A DNA stretch of 5,336 bases from Eggerthellaceae bacterium (GTDB lineage: Bacteria; Actinomycetota; Coriobacteriia; Coriobacteriales; Eggerthellaceae). A program made the position numbers and the translations under genes. The DNA is taken from contig DMNP01000303.1 of NCBI GenBank assembly GCA_003452695.1, positions 423 through 5,758 of the forward strand, read 5' to 3'. The notes beneath the pieces were generated by a model, which worked only from the letters and a program-made list of their open reading frames with translations, had not been told where the DNA came from and ran no database searches. Position 1 is the first letter of the stretch; every line of letters begins with the position of its first letter. Below, one piece after another: positions 1 to 5,336 of the stretch.

Positions 1-1899
1 GCCGTCGCAGGTGGGGCAGCGCAGGCTGCCGGTGTTGTACGAGAAATCGCCCGCTTTCAGTTCGCGGTCCTTGGCCTGCGGGCTGCTGGCAAATGCGCGG
101 CGCAGGTCGTCGAGAACGCCCGAATACGTGGCCACGGTGGAGCGCACGTTCGCGCCGATGGGCGTGGAGTCTATCAGGTTCACACGCGCAAGGCCCTCGG
201 CATCCACGTCCAGCACGTGGCGCGGCGGGCGCTCTCCCGCAATCTTCGCGCGCAGGCCGGGGATCAGGCTTTCCAGCACGAGCGTCGTCTTGCCCGAACC
301 CGAAACGCCGGTAACCGCGGTCAGCTTTCCGCGCGGGATGTGCACTTCAAGTGGCTTCACCGTGTGAATCGCGCCCGTGCGCAGGTAAATCGCGCCGCTA
401 TCGTCTCCGTGTGCAACGGTCCTGCCGAGGGCGGCTCCCACGATGCTCTTGCCCGCCAGGAAGGGGCCGATGCGCGATGCAGGGTTGTTCGCAACGTCGT
501 CCACGGTGCCCTGCGCGATGACCGTTCCGCCCGAAGCGCCCGAGTCCGGCCCGATTTCCACCAGATGGTCGCATTTCCCGAGCACGCGCACGTCGTGGTC
601 CACGATTAGCACCGAATTGCCATCGGTTATAAGGTCGTCCACCACGCCGAGCAGCCCGTCCACGTTGGAAGGATGCAGGCCGATGGACGGCTCGTCCAGG
701 ACGTACAGCACGCCGGTAGTTCGGTTGCGCACCGCGCGCGTAAGCTGCACGCGTTGGCGCTCGCCCGTGGAAAGCGTGGACGATGCGCGGTCGAGGGCCA
801 GATAGCCCAAGCCCAGCTGCTGAAGGCGTTCGATGGGCTCGGCCATGCCCGCAAGGATGCTTTCGGCCATGGGACGCATGTCGGGGGGAAGAGACGGTGC
901 CACCGTGGGCACCCACGCCGCCAGCTCGTCGAGCGTCATGGCGGTGGCCTGCGCCAGGTTCATGCCGCAGAGCTTCGTCGACCTCACCTTGGCCGAAAGG
1001 CGCGTGCCCGCACATTCCGGGCAAGGGCCTTCGGTCAGGAACTTGGCAACGCGCTTCAGGCCCTTCTCGTCCTTCACCTTCGACAACGCGTTTTCCACGG
1101 TGTATATGGCGTTGTAGTAGGTGAAGTCCATTTCGCCGGCGATGCCGGTTTTCTCGTTGTGGTACAGCAGGTGCTTCTTTTCCGCGGGTCCGTGGAAGAC
1201 GATGTCGCGCTCTTCGGGGGTGAGCTCGCGAAACGGCACGTCGGTGCGCACGCCCATTTCGCGGCAGACGTCTTTCATCAGCGACCACATCAGGCTGCCC
1301 CATACCACCACGGCGCCTTCGTCGATGGTCTTCGATTCGTCGGGCACCAGCGTGTCGGGGTCCACGGCGCGCACGACGCCCGTGCCCGAGCAGACCGGAC
1401 AGGCTCCCTCGCTGTTGAAAGCCAGGGCTTCGGCTCCTGGGCCATAGAAGGATTCACCGCAGGTCGGGCAAACGATGGGCTGTTCCAGTGCCACGCTCAT
1501 GCTCGGGGGAGCGGGGTGGCCGTTCGGGCAGGTGTGGCTGCCCAGCCGCGAAAAGGCCAGGCGCAGGTAGTTCAGCAGCTCGGTGGACGTTCCGAAGGTC
1601 GAGCGCACATCGGGCACCGGCGGGCGCTGGCGCAAGGCCAACGCGGCCGGCACGTGCAGCACTTCATCTACGTCGGCGCGGGTGGATTGGGCGATGCGGC
1701 GGCGCGTGTAGGTGGAAAGGCCGTCCAGGTACCTGCGCGATCCTTCGGCGTACAGTACGCCGAGCGCAAGCGACGACTTGCCCGACCCCGATACGCCGGC
1801 AATGCCCGTGAACGCGCCGAGCGGTATGTCCACGTCGATGTTCTTCAGGTTGTGAACGCGCGCTCCGCGCACGGAAATGCAGTTCGGATGTTGGGACAT
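1..1899 (-). CDS. UvrA-like ABC ATPase lacking the UvrB-binding domain (UvrA2/DrrC type), 3' end cut by window
   Basis: The first 633 codons of a UvrA-family protein are present; the C-terminal part lies beyond the window start. UvrA proteins are dimeric DNA-damage-sensing ABC ATPases. Visible motifs are Walker A of the first ATPase (GVSGSGKSS, residues 35-43), a zinc-module pair CPTC 144-147 and CPVC 167-170, CPEC 293-296, ABC signature LSTGERQR 376-383 (usual UvrA form LSGGE), Walker B LYVLDEP 398-404, H-loop His435, second Walker A GVSGSGKTT 531-539, and the start of the second zinc finger, CPTC 628-631. The distance from the first Walker A Lys41 to Cys144 is 103 residues, against about 215 in E. 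coli UvrA (Lys37 to Cys253), so the roughly 110-residue UvrB-binding domain is absent while the later insertion region remains. This is the hallmark of UvrA2/DrrC-type paralogs, linked to DNA-binding-drug tolerance or UvrB-independent functions. The ATG at 1899 is preceded by GAGGTG with 4-nt spacing. It is divergent from the phospholipase-like gene. The family is certain; the physiological role is inferred. Confidence 0.93.
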   Translation of the reverse strand, partial: MSQHPNCISVRGARVHNLKNIDVDIPLGAFTGIAGVSGSGKSSLALGVLYAEGSRRYLDGLSTYTRRRIAQSTRADVDEVLHVPAALALRQRPPVPDVRSTFGTSTELLNYLRLAFSRLGSHTCPNGHPAPPSMSVALEQPIVCPTCGESFYGPGAEALAFNSEGACPVCSGTGVVRAVDPDTLVPDESKTIDEGAVVVWGSLMWSLMKDVCREMGVRTDVPFRELTPEERDIVFHGPAEKKHLLYHNEKTGIAGEMDFTYYNAIYTVENALSKVKDEKGLKRVAKFLTEGPCPECAGTRLSAKVRSTKLCGMNLAQATAMTLDELAAWVPTVAPSLPPDMRPMAESILAGMAEPIERLQQLGLGYLALDRASSTLSTGERQRVQLTRAVRNRTTGVLYVLDEPSIGLHPSNVDGLLGVVDDLITDGNSVLIVDHDVRVLGKCDHLVEIGPDSGASGGTVIAQGTVDDVANNPASRIGPFLAGKSIVGAALGRTVAHGDDSGAIYLRTGAIHTVKPLEVHIPRGKLTAVTGVSGSGKTTLVLESLIPGLRAKIAGERPPRHVLDVDAEGLARVNLIDSTPIGANVRSTVATYSGVLDDLRRAFASSPQAKDRELKAGDFSYNTGSLRCPTCDG

Positions 1900-1903
1900 G
1901 TTG

Positions 1904-1909
1904 CACCTC
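1904..1909 (-). promoter_or_regulatory. Ribosome binding site of the UvrA-like gene
   Basis: The minus strand reads GAGGTG, then four bases, then the ATG at 1899. This supports the chosen start, which also begins the conserved UvrA N-terminus (residues 8-20, ISVRGARVHNLKN). Confidence 0.7.
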
Positions 1910-2006
1910 GCCGGGCCGTGACCGATGGCCCTTGTTGAAACTAGTTCGATGGAAGGCATGGTATCAGAGAGTTGGCGTGCAGGGAAACCGGCACGCGGAC
2001 TTGGGG

Positions 2007-2012
2007 TATCAT
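2007..2012 (+). promoter_or_regulatory. Possible -10 element for a leaderless phospholipase-like transcript
   Basis: TATCAT matches the TATAAT consensus at five of six positions and ends nine bases before the ATG at 2022. Transcription would begin about two to three bases before the start codon, giving a leaderless or nearly leaderless mRNA. This fits the absence of any Shine-Dalgarno-like sequence at 2007-2018. No good -35 hexamer lies 16-18 bases upstream, so the call is tentative. Confidence 0.3.
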
Positions 2013-2021
2013 GATGCCACT

Positions 2022-2765
2022 ATGCCGAGCTGGAACATACATACCGCGCATGCCGAGCACCTGCTTATGGGCAACGTGTCCGAACAGCTGGGCATCGAGG
2101 ATGCCAACGCCTTCCTGTTCGGAAGCTATGTTCCCGACATCTACGTGGGATTCATGGTACCCGACGCAAGCTTTCGCATAGACTACTGCATCACGCACCA
2201 TGCGAAGGTAAGTTCCATTCCCCTGCCCGATGCCGACCGCTTCTGGGATGCCTATATCCACAAACGCCGGCCGCAATCGGGAACGGGGCTGTCGCTTGTG
2301 CTCGGCGCATGGGCCCATCTGGTGGCCGACCGGTTCTACAACGGGCGCTTCCGCGTGTTCTGCCGCGAAAACACCCAATTGAAAGGCGACGAGCTGCGCA
2401 TTCGCAAGCAGGGCGATTTCGACGTCTTCGGGCATTCGCTCGGCATATCGGCCAAGGTGAAGATAACCGCCAGTCTCGTCGAGGCCGCTTGGGATTATCG
2501 CCCCTACTGCATCCACGAGTCGGACGTCGCGCGGACGGTGAAGGTTGCGAGCACCATCGTCGATGAAACCGTCGCAGCGGGCGGTCGCAGCTACCGGCTG
2601 CTGAACGCGGAATGGATGGACGAGGCTTTCGGGTCTTGTAACGAGCGGATAATCACCTGGCTTCAGACGTGGCGCCGCAGGGAAGCCGTTGGCGCAAGCT
2701 GCTCGGCGGCCGAAGTGCGCAGGCACGCGGGCCTGCCGCCTGCGACCGAAGACGCGGGCATGTAG
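2022..2765 (+). CDS. Zinc-dependent phospholipase C family-like protein
   Basis: A 247-aa protein with the N-terminus MPSWNIHTAHAEHLL, then VPDIYVGFMVPD (37-48), a THH motif (58-60) and LGAWAHLVADRFYN (94-107). The pattern resembles bacterial zinc-dependent phospholipase C-like proteins. Candidate metal ligands are His7, His10, Asp39, His59 or His60, His99 and Asp103, and perhaps His138. The His99-x3-Asp103 spacing matches the HxxxD pair of classical phospholipase C. There is no signal peptide or membrane segment, so it appears cytoplasmic, unlike secreted phospholipase toxins, and the real substrate is unknown. The frame stays open upstream to a TTG at 1932, but the 30 residues this would add (rich in Arg, His and Trp) look non-coding, and family-like similarity begins at the chosen ATG. 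No Shine-Dalgarno precedes this ATG (see the -10 candidate). Its 3' end converges on the methyltransferase gene. Confidence 0.8.
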   Translation: MPSWNIHTAHAEHLLMGNVSEQLGIEDANAFLFGSYVPDIYVGFMVPDASFRIDYCITHHAKVSSIPLPDADRFWDAYIHKRRPQSGTGLSLVLGAWAHLVADRFYNGRFRVFCRENTQLKGDELRIRKQGDFDVFGHSLGISAKVKITASLVEAAWDYRPYCIHESDVARTVKVASTIVDETVAAGGRSYRLLNAEWMDEAFGSCNERIITWLQTWRRREAVGASCSAAEVRRHAGLPPATEDAGM

Positions 2766-2804
2766 GCGCGGCGCCGAAGCGGTCCGGGTTATCGGGCGAG
2801 GCGT

Positions 2805-2846
2805 AGGCCTTCCCGCCCGCCAGCCGAGGGAGGGAGCGGGCAGCCT
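2805..2846. terminator. Weak bulged hairpin between convergent genes, possible bidirectional terminator
   Basis: In the 99-bp convergent gap, AGGC (2805-2808) can pair with GCCT (2843-2846) and CCCGC (2812-2816) with GCGGG (2836-2840), with a small internal loop and a large apical loop. No proper T-tract follows on either strand. It may help end both transcripts, but the evidence is weak. Nothing else was seen in the gap. Confidence 0.2.
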
Positions 2847-2864
2847 TTCGGTCCCGGGCTATCG

Positions 2865-3482
2865 TCACGCCCGCGAAACGATGGCGACATGCCCCTGCTC
2901 GGGGACGCGCTCGACCCGGACGACGGCAAACCCCGCATCTGCAAGCGCGCGTTCCAGGGTGCTGGGCTCGTGCACGACCATGCCGGGAATCTTCTGTGCA
3001 AGCTCGAGGATGGCGGGGTCGGACCCATCGTCCTCGTTGCAGACCAGGAAATGTCCGCCCGGTTTCAACACGCGCTTCACTTCCGCCAGGGCTGTTGGCA
3101 GGTCCCAATAATAGGTGGTCTCGAAGGCGGTTGCGGCATCGAATGCGGCGTCGGGAAGGGGCAGCGCCGATGCGTTTCCCTCCAAGACCACGCAGCGGCC
3201 GTCTTCGATGGCGCGGGCGTTGTGCGCGCTCGAAGCCTGCACGCTTACGGGGGAGTAGTCCACGCCGGTCACATGGCCCTGCGGCACGCGTGCAATAAGG
3301 CGCGCAAGGTTGGCGCCGCCCCCGCAGCCGATGTCGACCACATGGGCGGTTTCTGCCAACGGCAAGAACGAAAGCCCCCAGAGCGCGAGCTCCTCATGGC
3401 TGCCGCCGTTCATGCGGTCGAGCAATTTGAATCCATCTTCCCCCTGGGGCTTTTCGGGATGGCCCGCTGGCACTGGCAACAT
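2865..3482 (-). CDS. Class I SAM-dependent methyltransferase
   Basis: A 205-aa cytoplasmic enzyme of the Methyltransf_11-like class that would move a methyl group from S-adenosylmethionine to an unknown acceptor. Numbered from the chosen start, it shows motif I VVDIGCGGG (48-56), which binds SAM, the acidic residue after strand 2 in GVDYS (Asp75), the LPLPDAAFDAATAFETTYYW segment around residue 107, and the VKRVLKPGGHFLV segment (135-147) typical of the family. The N-terminal FKLLDRMNGGSHEELALWGL region recurs in many small bacterial methyltransferases of unknown substrate. An ATG six codons upstream (3500) gives a longer form, but it has no ribosome site, whereas the ATG at 3482 has a near-perfect GGAGGAG five bases away. 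The gene is monocistronic as far as can be seen, convergent with the phospholipase-like gene and divergent from the lipoprotein gene. Family call firm, substrate unknown. Confidence 0.88.
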   Translation of the reverse strand: MLPVPAGHPEKPQGEDGFKLLDRMNGGSHEELALWGLSFLPLAETAHVVDIGCGGGANLARLIARVPQGHVTGVDYSPVSVQASSAHNARAIEDGRCVVLEGNASALPLPDAAFDAATAFETTYYWDLPTALAEVKRVLKPGGHFLVCNEDDGSDPAILELAQKIPGMVVHEPSTLERALADAGFAVVRVERVPEQGHVAIVSRA

Positions 3483-3485
3483 GTT

Positions 3486-3492
3486 CTCCTCC
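3486..3492 (-). promoter_or_regulatory. Start-deciding Shine-Dalgarno of the methyltransferase
   Basis: The minus strand reads GGAGGAG followed by AAC and the ATG at 3482. GGAGG sits five bases before the start codon, close to ideal. The site lies inside the extended reading frame that begins at 3500, which argues that the downstream ATG is the true start. Confidence 0.75.
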
Positions 3493-3515
3493 GTTTCCAT
3501 CGCGATGCTGCTTTC

Positions 3516-3521
3516 ATTATA
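3516..3521 (-). promoter_or_regulatory. Consensus -10 element of the methyltransferase promoter
   Basis: The minus strand carries a perfect TATAAT, rare in this GC-rich sequence. Transcription would start near 3509, leaving a leader of about 27 bases before the ATG at 3482 with its strong ribosome site. The -35 region is poor: TTCGTC (3541-3546) sits 19 bases away, so an activator or an unusually strong -10 may compensate. Confidence 0.5.
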
Positions 3522-3765
3522 AGGCCCAAAACGGCGCCCAGACGAATCGGGAGAGAGAGCGGGGGCGTCCTTGCAGGAGGTCGCAGGTTGCAGTTCGCTC
3601 TATGCAGCCCGGCGGGTCGGGGCAAGGGGGGTGTGAGCGATTCTGCAGGCGCCTTCGGCGCGGCCGATTTCAAGATTTTGTGCATTTCGGAGGGCATCCA
3701 CATGGTCTTCATGCGCGAACGGAGAATGTGTTGTGAAAGGGAATTGAGAGAAAGAGGGATTCAAC
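3522..3765. other. Intergenic region between divergent methyltransferase and lipoprotein genes
   Basis: No convincing gene is seen here. The left edge holds the methyltransferase promoter on the minus strand. On the plus strand this must contain the lipoprotein promoter and 5' leader, but no strong -35/-10 pair stands out; TTGTGC at 3678-3683 with CATGGT at 3701-3706 is only a weak candidate. A small hairpin, GCGCC-TTC-GGCGC at 3649-3661, is not followed by a T-tract, so it is more likely leader structure or chance than a terminator. The last 40 bases are purine-rich and end in the lipoprotein ribosome site. Confidence 0.5.
3753..3759 (+). promoter_or_regulatory. Ribosome binding site of the lipoprotein gene
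   Basis: AGAGGGA lies in a purine-rich stretch and ends six bases before the ATG at 3766. It is a moderate Shine-Dalgarno and fits the start, which is directly followed by a signal peptide. Confidence 0.55.
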
Positions 3766-4989
3766 ATGCGGAAATTCGTTATAGCGGCCGCAAGTGCCGC
3801 TTTGGCGGCCACGCTGGCGTTGGCGGGCTGCGCCGCGCCGGCTTCGTCCAGCTCGTCCAGCTCGTCCAGCTCGTCGGCATCGAGCGCCAGCGCTTCGAGC
3901 GCATCGGCCTCGGGCCAGAGCTCGGCTTCCATCCAATGGACCAAGGCCGCAACGGCCGAAGAAGCGGCTAAGGGCGCAGGCATCGACAAATTCGGCATTA
4001 TGACCACGATCGCGCTGAACGGCACGGAGTACAAGAGCCCGGCGTTTGCGTATGCGGGCGGTGTGGCCCAGGCAACGTACGAGCACGGCGCCACCGAGCT
4101 GGTCGTGCGCAAGGCAGGGGCCGCGCACGAGGCGCCGCTGACCGACCGCAACCAAACCGAATTCGCGCAGAAATGGACGAAGACCTACGAAGGCATCGAG
4201 GTCACCCTGTACGGCGCCACCCAGAACGGTGCCACGGTCGCAACCTGGAAGGAAGGAACCCAGGACTACGGCGTTACGTTCCAGGGACTTGGCGGGGAAG
4301 AAGTGACCATGACGTCCGACGAAGTTGACGCCATCGTGAAGGGCATGAAGGAAGCGAATGCGGCAACCGTCCAGGCCTCCCGGCAGAGCGCATCCGCTCA
4401 GGGCGCCTCGGCACAGAATGCGGGCGGCATGATTTCCGGCGACCAGGCAGCACGCATTGCCGAGCAGGTAAGCGGAGGAACGCTTGTCGGATCGCCCCAG
4501 CTGGTCCAAACCGAGAACTACGGCCAGTGCTACCTGTGCTATACCGTCGACCAGAACCAGAACACGAACGGCTACTACGTGGACGCCAACGGCAACGCGT
4601 ATCTTGTCGAGGAATCGAAGGAGCAGGTTTCCGGCGCTTCCCAGATGGCCATCTCCGGCGACCAGGCAGCGCGCATCGCCGAGCAGACGAGCGGCGGCAC
4701 GCTCATCGGGTCCCCGTCGCTCGTGCAGACCGACAGCTACGGCCCCTGCTATCTGTGCTCCACGGTAGACCAGAACCAGAACGTGAGCACCTACTACGTG
4801 GACGCCAACGGCAATGCGTACCTGGTCGAGCAGTCGGCTGAAGGCGCTGCGAACAACGCTGGTGCTGCTGGCGCCACCGATGCCGCCGACGTCGCCGACA
4901 CGGCCGATGCCGCCGATGCGAACCAGCCCGTTCAGGACGCGGGCAATGGCGGAAACGCCGGCGAAGCCGAGGCCGGGCAGCAGCAGTAA
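3766..4989 (+). CDS. Secreted lipoprotein with Ser-rich linker and two CYLC-containing PepSY-like repeats
   Basis: A 407-aa lipoprotein predicted to be anchored outside the cytoplasmic membrane. The signal peptide has a basic start (MRK), an Ala/Leu core and lipobox LAGC with the lipidated Cys22. Residues 27-55 form a Ser/Ala linker, including eleven consecutive serines, which probably spans the cell wall. Residues 56-196 form a globular domain (segments YEHGATELVVRKA and YEGIEVTLYGATQNGATVATW) that I do not assign to a named family. Residues 223-284 and 296-357 are a tandem duplication identical at 51 of 62 positions. Each copy has an ISGDQAARIAEQ helix, a GTL-(V/I)-GSP strand, a CYLC motif (Cys255/258 and Cys328/331), TVDQNQN and YYVDANGNAYLVE. 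The layout recalls PepSY domains, but that is an inference. The tail (358-407) is rich in Ala, Asp, Asn and Gln and probably disordered. It is monocistronic: a divergent gene lies upstream and a strong terminator 16 bases after the stop. Function unknown; candidates are protease regulation, ligand binding or thiol chemistry. Confidence 0.9.
   Translation: MRKFVIAAASAALAATLALAGCAAPASSSSSSSSSSSASSASASSASASGQSSASIQWTKAATAEEAAKGAGIDKFGIMTTIALNGTEYKSPAFAYAGGVAQATYEHGATELVVRKAGAAHEAPLTDRNQTEFAQKWTKTYEGIEVTLYGATQNGATVATWKEGTQDYGVTFQGLGGEEVTMTSDEVDAIVKGMKEANAATVQASRQSASAQGASAQNAGGMISGDQAARIAEQVSGGTLVGSPQLVQTENYGQCYLCYTVDQNQNTNGYYVDANGNAYLVEESKEQVSGASQMAISGDQAARIAEQTSGGTLIGSPSLVQTDSYGPCYLCSTVDQNQNVSTYYVDANGNAYLVEQSAEGAANNAGAAGATDAADVADTADAADANQPVQDAGNGGNAGEAEAGQQQ
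3844..3875 (+). repeat. In-frame 9-bp tandem repeat coding for poly-Ser
   Basis: Three full copies of TCGTCCAGC (3844-3852, 3853-3861, 3862-3870) are followed by a partial TCGTC. Each unit codes Ser-Ser-Ser with three different codons, so a gain or loss by slippage changes linker length by three residues without breaking the frame. Confidence 0.9.
4432..4617 (+). repeat. Internal duplication, copy 1 (codons 223-284 of the lipoprotein)
   Basis: First of two 186-bp copies with no insertions or deletions between them, offset by 219 bp. By direct comparison 149 of 186 bases match (80%) and 51 of 62 residues match (82%). Eighteen codons differ silently, so the duplication is not recent and the protein sequence has been kept under constraint. 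Confidence 0.9.
4651..4836 (+). repeat. Internal duplication, copy 2 (codons 296-357 of the lipoprotein)
   Basis: Second copy of the 62-codon module. It keeps both cysteines of the CYLC motif and the TVDQNQN and YYVDANGNAYLVE segments unchanged. Differences cluster just around the cysteines (Gln to Pro before, Tyr to Ser after) and in the loop after the NQN, where TNG becomes VST. Confidence 0.9.
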
Positions 4990-5004
4990 GCCAAACATCG
5001 AAAT

Positions 5005-5037
5005 GGGCGGGGCAATGTGGTTGCCCCGCCCTTTTTT
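5005..5037 (+). terminator. Strong intrinsic terminator of the lipoprotein gene
   Basis: An 11-bp perfect stem (GGGCGGGGCAA at 5005-5015 pairing with TTGCCCCGCCC at 5021-5031) closes a five-base loop, TGTGG, and is followed by six T residues (5032-5037). It begins 16 bases after the stop codon. Confidence 0.95.
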
Positions 5038-5058
5038 GGAACGGGCACCCGAAAGGGC

Positions 5059-5064
5059 AGGAGG
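5059..5064 (+). promoter_or_regulatory. Shine-Dalgarno fixing the GTG start of the Nudix gene
   Basis: AGGAGG lies eight bases before the GTG at 5073. The nearby ATG at 5077 is in another frame, so the non-ATG start is well supported. Confidence 0.75.
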
Positions 5065-5072
5065 CGCTTGCC

Positions 5073-5336
5073 GTGGATGAACTCATCGACATATACGACG
5101 CAGACCGCAGGAAGACGGGCGCGACCATCCCGCGCGAGGGGGCGTTCCTGAAAGAGGGCGAATTCATGTTGTACGTGCTGGCCATCGTGCAGAATGCAGA
5201 TGGCAAGTACCTGATTACGCGGCGTTCGCTGGACAAGCATTGGGCAGCTGGCTGGTGGGAAGTTACGGGAGGCGGCGTGCTGGCGGGCGAGACGTCCGAG
5301 CAGGCCGTGCGCCGCGAAATGCGCGAAGAGGTCGGG
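5073..5336 (+). CDS. Nudix hydrolase, 3' end cut by window
   Basis: The first 88 codons of a Nudix-family protein, starting at GTG after a good AGGAGG. Nudix enzymes hydrolyse nucleoside diphosphates linked to another moiety, using divalent metal bound by the Nudix helix. The start MDELIDIYDADRRKTG and the segment LITRRSLDKHWAAGWWEVTGG resemble the Nudix branch often annotated as isopentenyl-diphosphate isomerase-like or YfcD-like. The Nudix box Gx5Ex7REUxEExG is visible at the end: Gly68, then Glu73, then Arg81-Glu82 and Glu85-Glu86 with Gly88 as the last residue, so the catalytic glutamates are intact. The substrate cannot be told from this fragment. It sits 35 bases after the lipoprotein terminator with no clear promoter between. 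Confidence 0.9.
   Translation, partial: MDELIDIYDADRRKTGATIPREGAFLKEGEFMLYVLAIVQNADGKYLITRRSLDKHWAAGWWEVTGGGVLAGETSEQAVRREMREEVG

Noticed and set aside
673..1938. Long plus-strand open frame of 421 codons opposite the UvrA-like gene
   Set aside because: It is antisense to a gene with intact Walker, signature and zinc motifs, has a His/Arg/Gly-rich composition and no recognisable domain. Long antisense frames are expected in GC-rich coding DNA.
1934..1949. Possible LexA/SOS box upstream of the UvrA-like gene (CGAAC and GTTTC around an AACTAGTT palindrome)
   Set aside because: The Gram-positive LexA site needs four bases between CGAAC and GTTYG, but here there are only two, and the outer bases do not match. 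The 8-bp palindrome alone is not enough.
1932..2021. N-terminal extension of the phospholipase-like protein from TTG 1932
   Set aside because: The added 30 residues have no family-like features and there is no ribosome site before the TTG. The characteristic MPSWNIHTAH start is at 2022.
2781..2864. Imperfect direct repeat (GTCCGGGTTATCGG and GTCCCGGGCTATCG) in the convergent gap
   Set aside because: It is short and imperfect, with no third copy and no associated mobile or attachment-site feature.
3649..3661. Hairpin GCGCC-TTC-GGCGC as a terminator or riboswitch element
   Set aside because: The stem is only five base pairs with no adjoining T-tract and no wider conserved structure that I can recognise. 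In GC-rich DNA such stems arise by chance.
3709..4998. Minus-strand open frame of 429 codons opposite the lipoprotein gene
   Set aside because: The opposite strand has a lipobox, a ribosome site, a domain duplication and a matching terminator. The antisense frame's repeats merely mirror the duplicated DNA.

Overview
The window is GC-rich chromosomal DNA with dense, short-spaced bacterial genes. GC-ending codons, a Ser/Ala-rich linker in the lipoprotein, and the style of the UvrA-like, phospholipase-like and methyltransferase proteins suggest a gut actinobacterium of the Coriobacteriia (Eggerthellaceae-like). This placement is an inference from sequence style, because no marker gene is present.

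Layout: (1) positions 1-1899, minus strand: a UvrA-family ABC ATPase, complete at its N-terminus and cut by the window start. It lacks the UvrB-binding domain and so belongs with the UvrA2/DrrC-type paralogs, not housekeeping UvrA. (2) 1900-2021: a short divergent intergenic region. (3) 2022-2765, plus: a 247-aa protein resembling the zinc-dependent phospholipase C family. (4) 2766-2864: a convergent gap with only a weak hairpin. (5) 2865-3482, minus: a class I SAM-dependent methyltransferase whose start is set by a strong internal Shine-Dalgarno sequence. (6) 3483-3765: a divergent intergenic region holding the methyltransferase promoter and the leader of the next gene. (7) 3766-4989, plus: a 407-aa secreted lipoprotein with a poly-Ser linker, a globular N-terminal domain, two near-identical 62-residue repeats that each carry a CYLC motif, and an Ala/Asp-rich tail. 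(8) 5005-5037: a textbook intrinsic terminator. (9) 5073-5336, plus: the first 88 codons of a Nudix hydrolase, cut by the window end just after the Nudix box.

Neighbouring genes mostly alternate in direction (divergent, convergent, divergent), so I see no multi-gene operon and no evidence of a shared pathway. No tRNA, rRNA, CRISPR array, insertion sequence or phage feature was found. The least ordinary item is the lipoprotein with its duplicated CxxC module. The UvrB-independent UvrA paralog comes second and is a known class. I do not see a convincing new multi-component system here.
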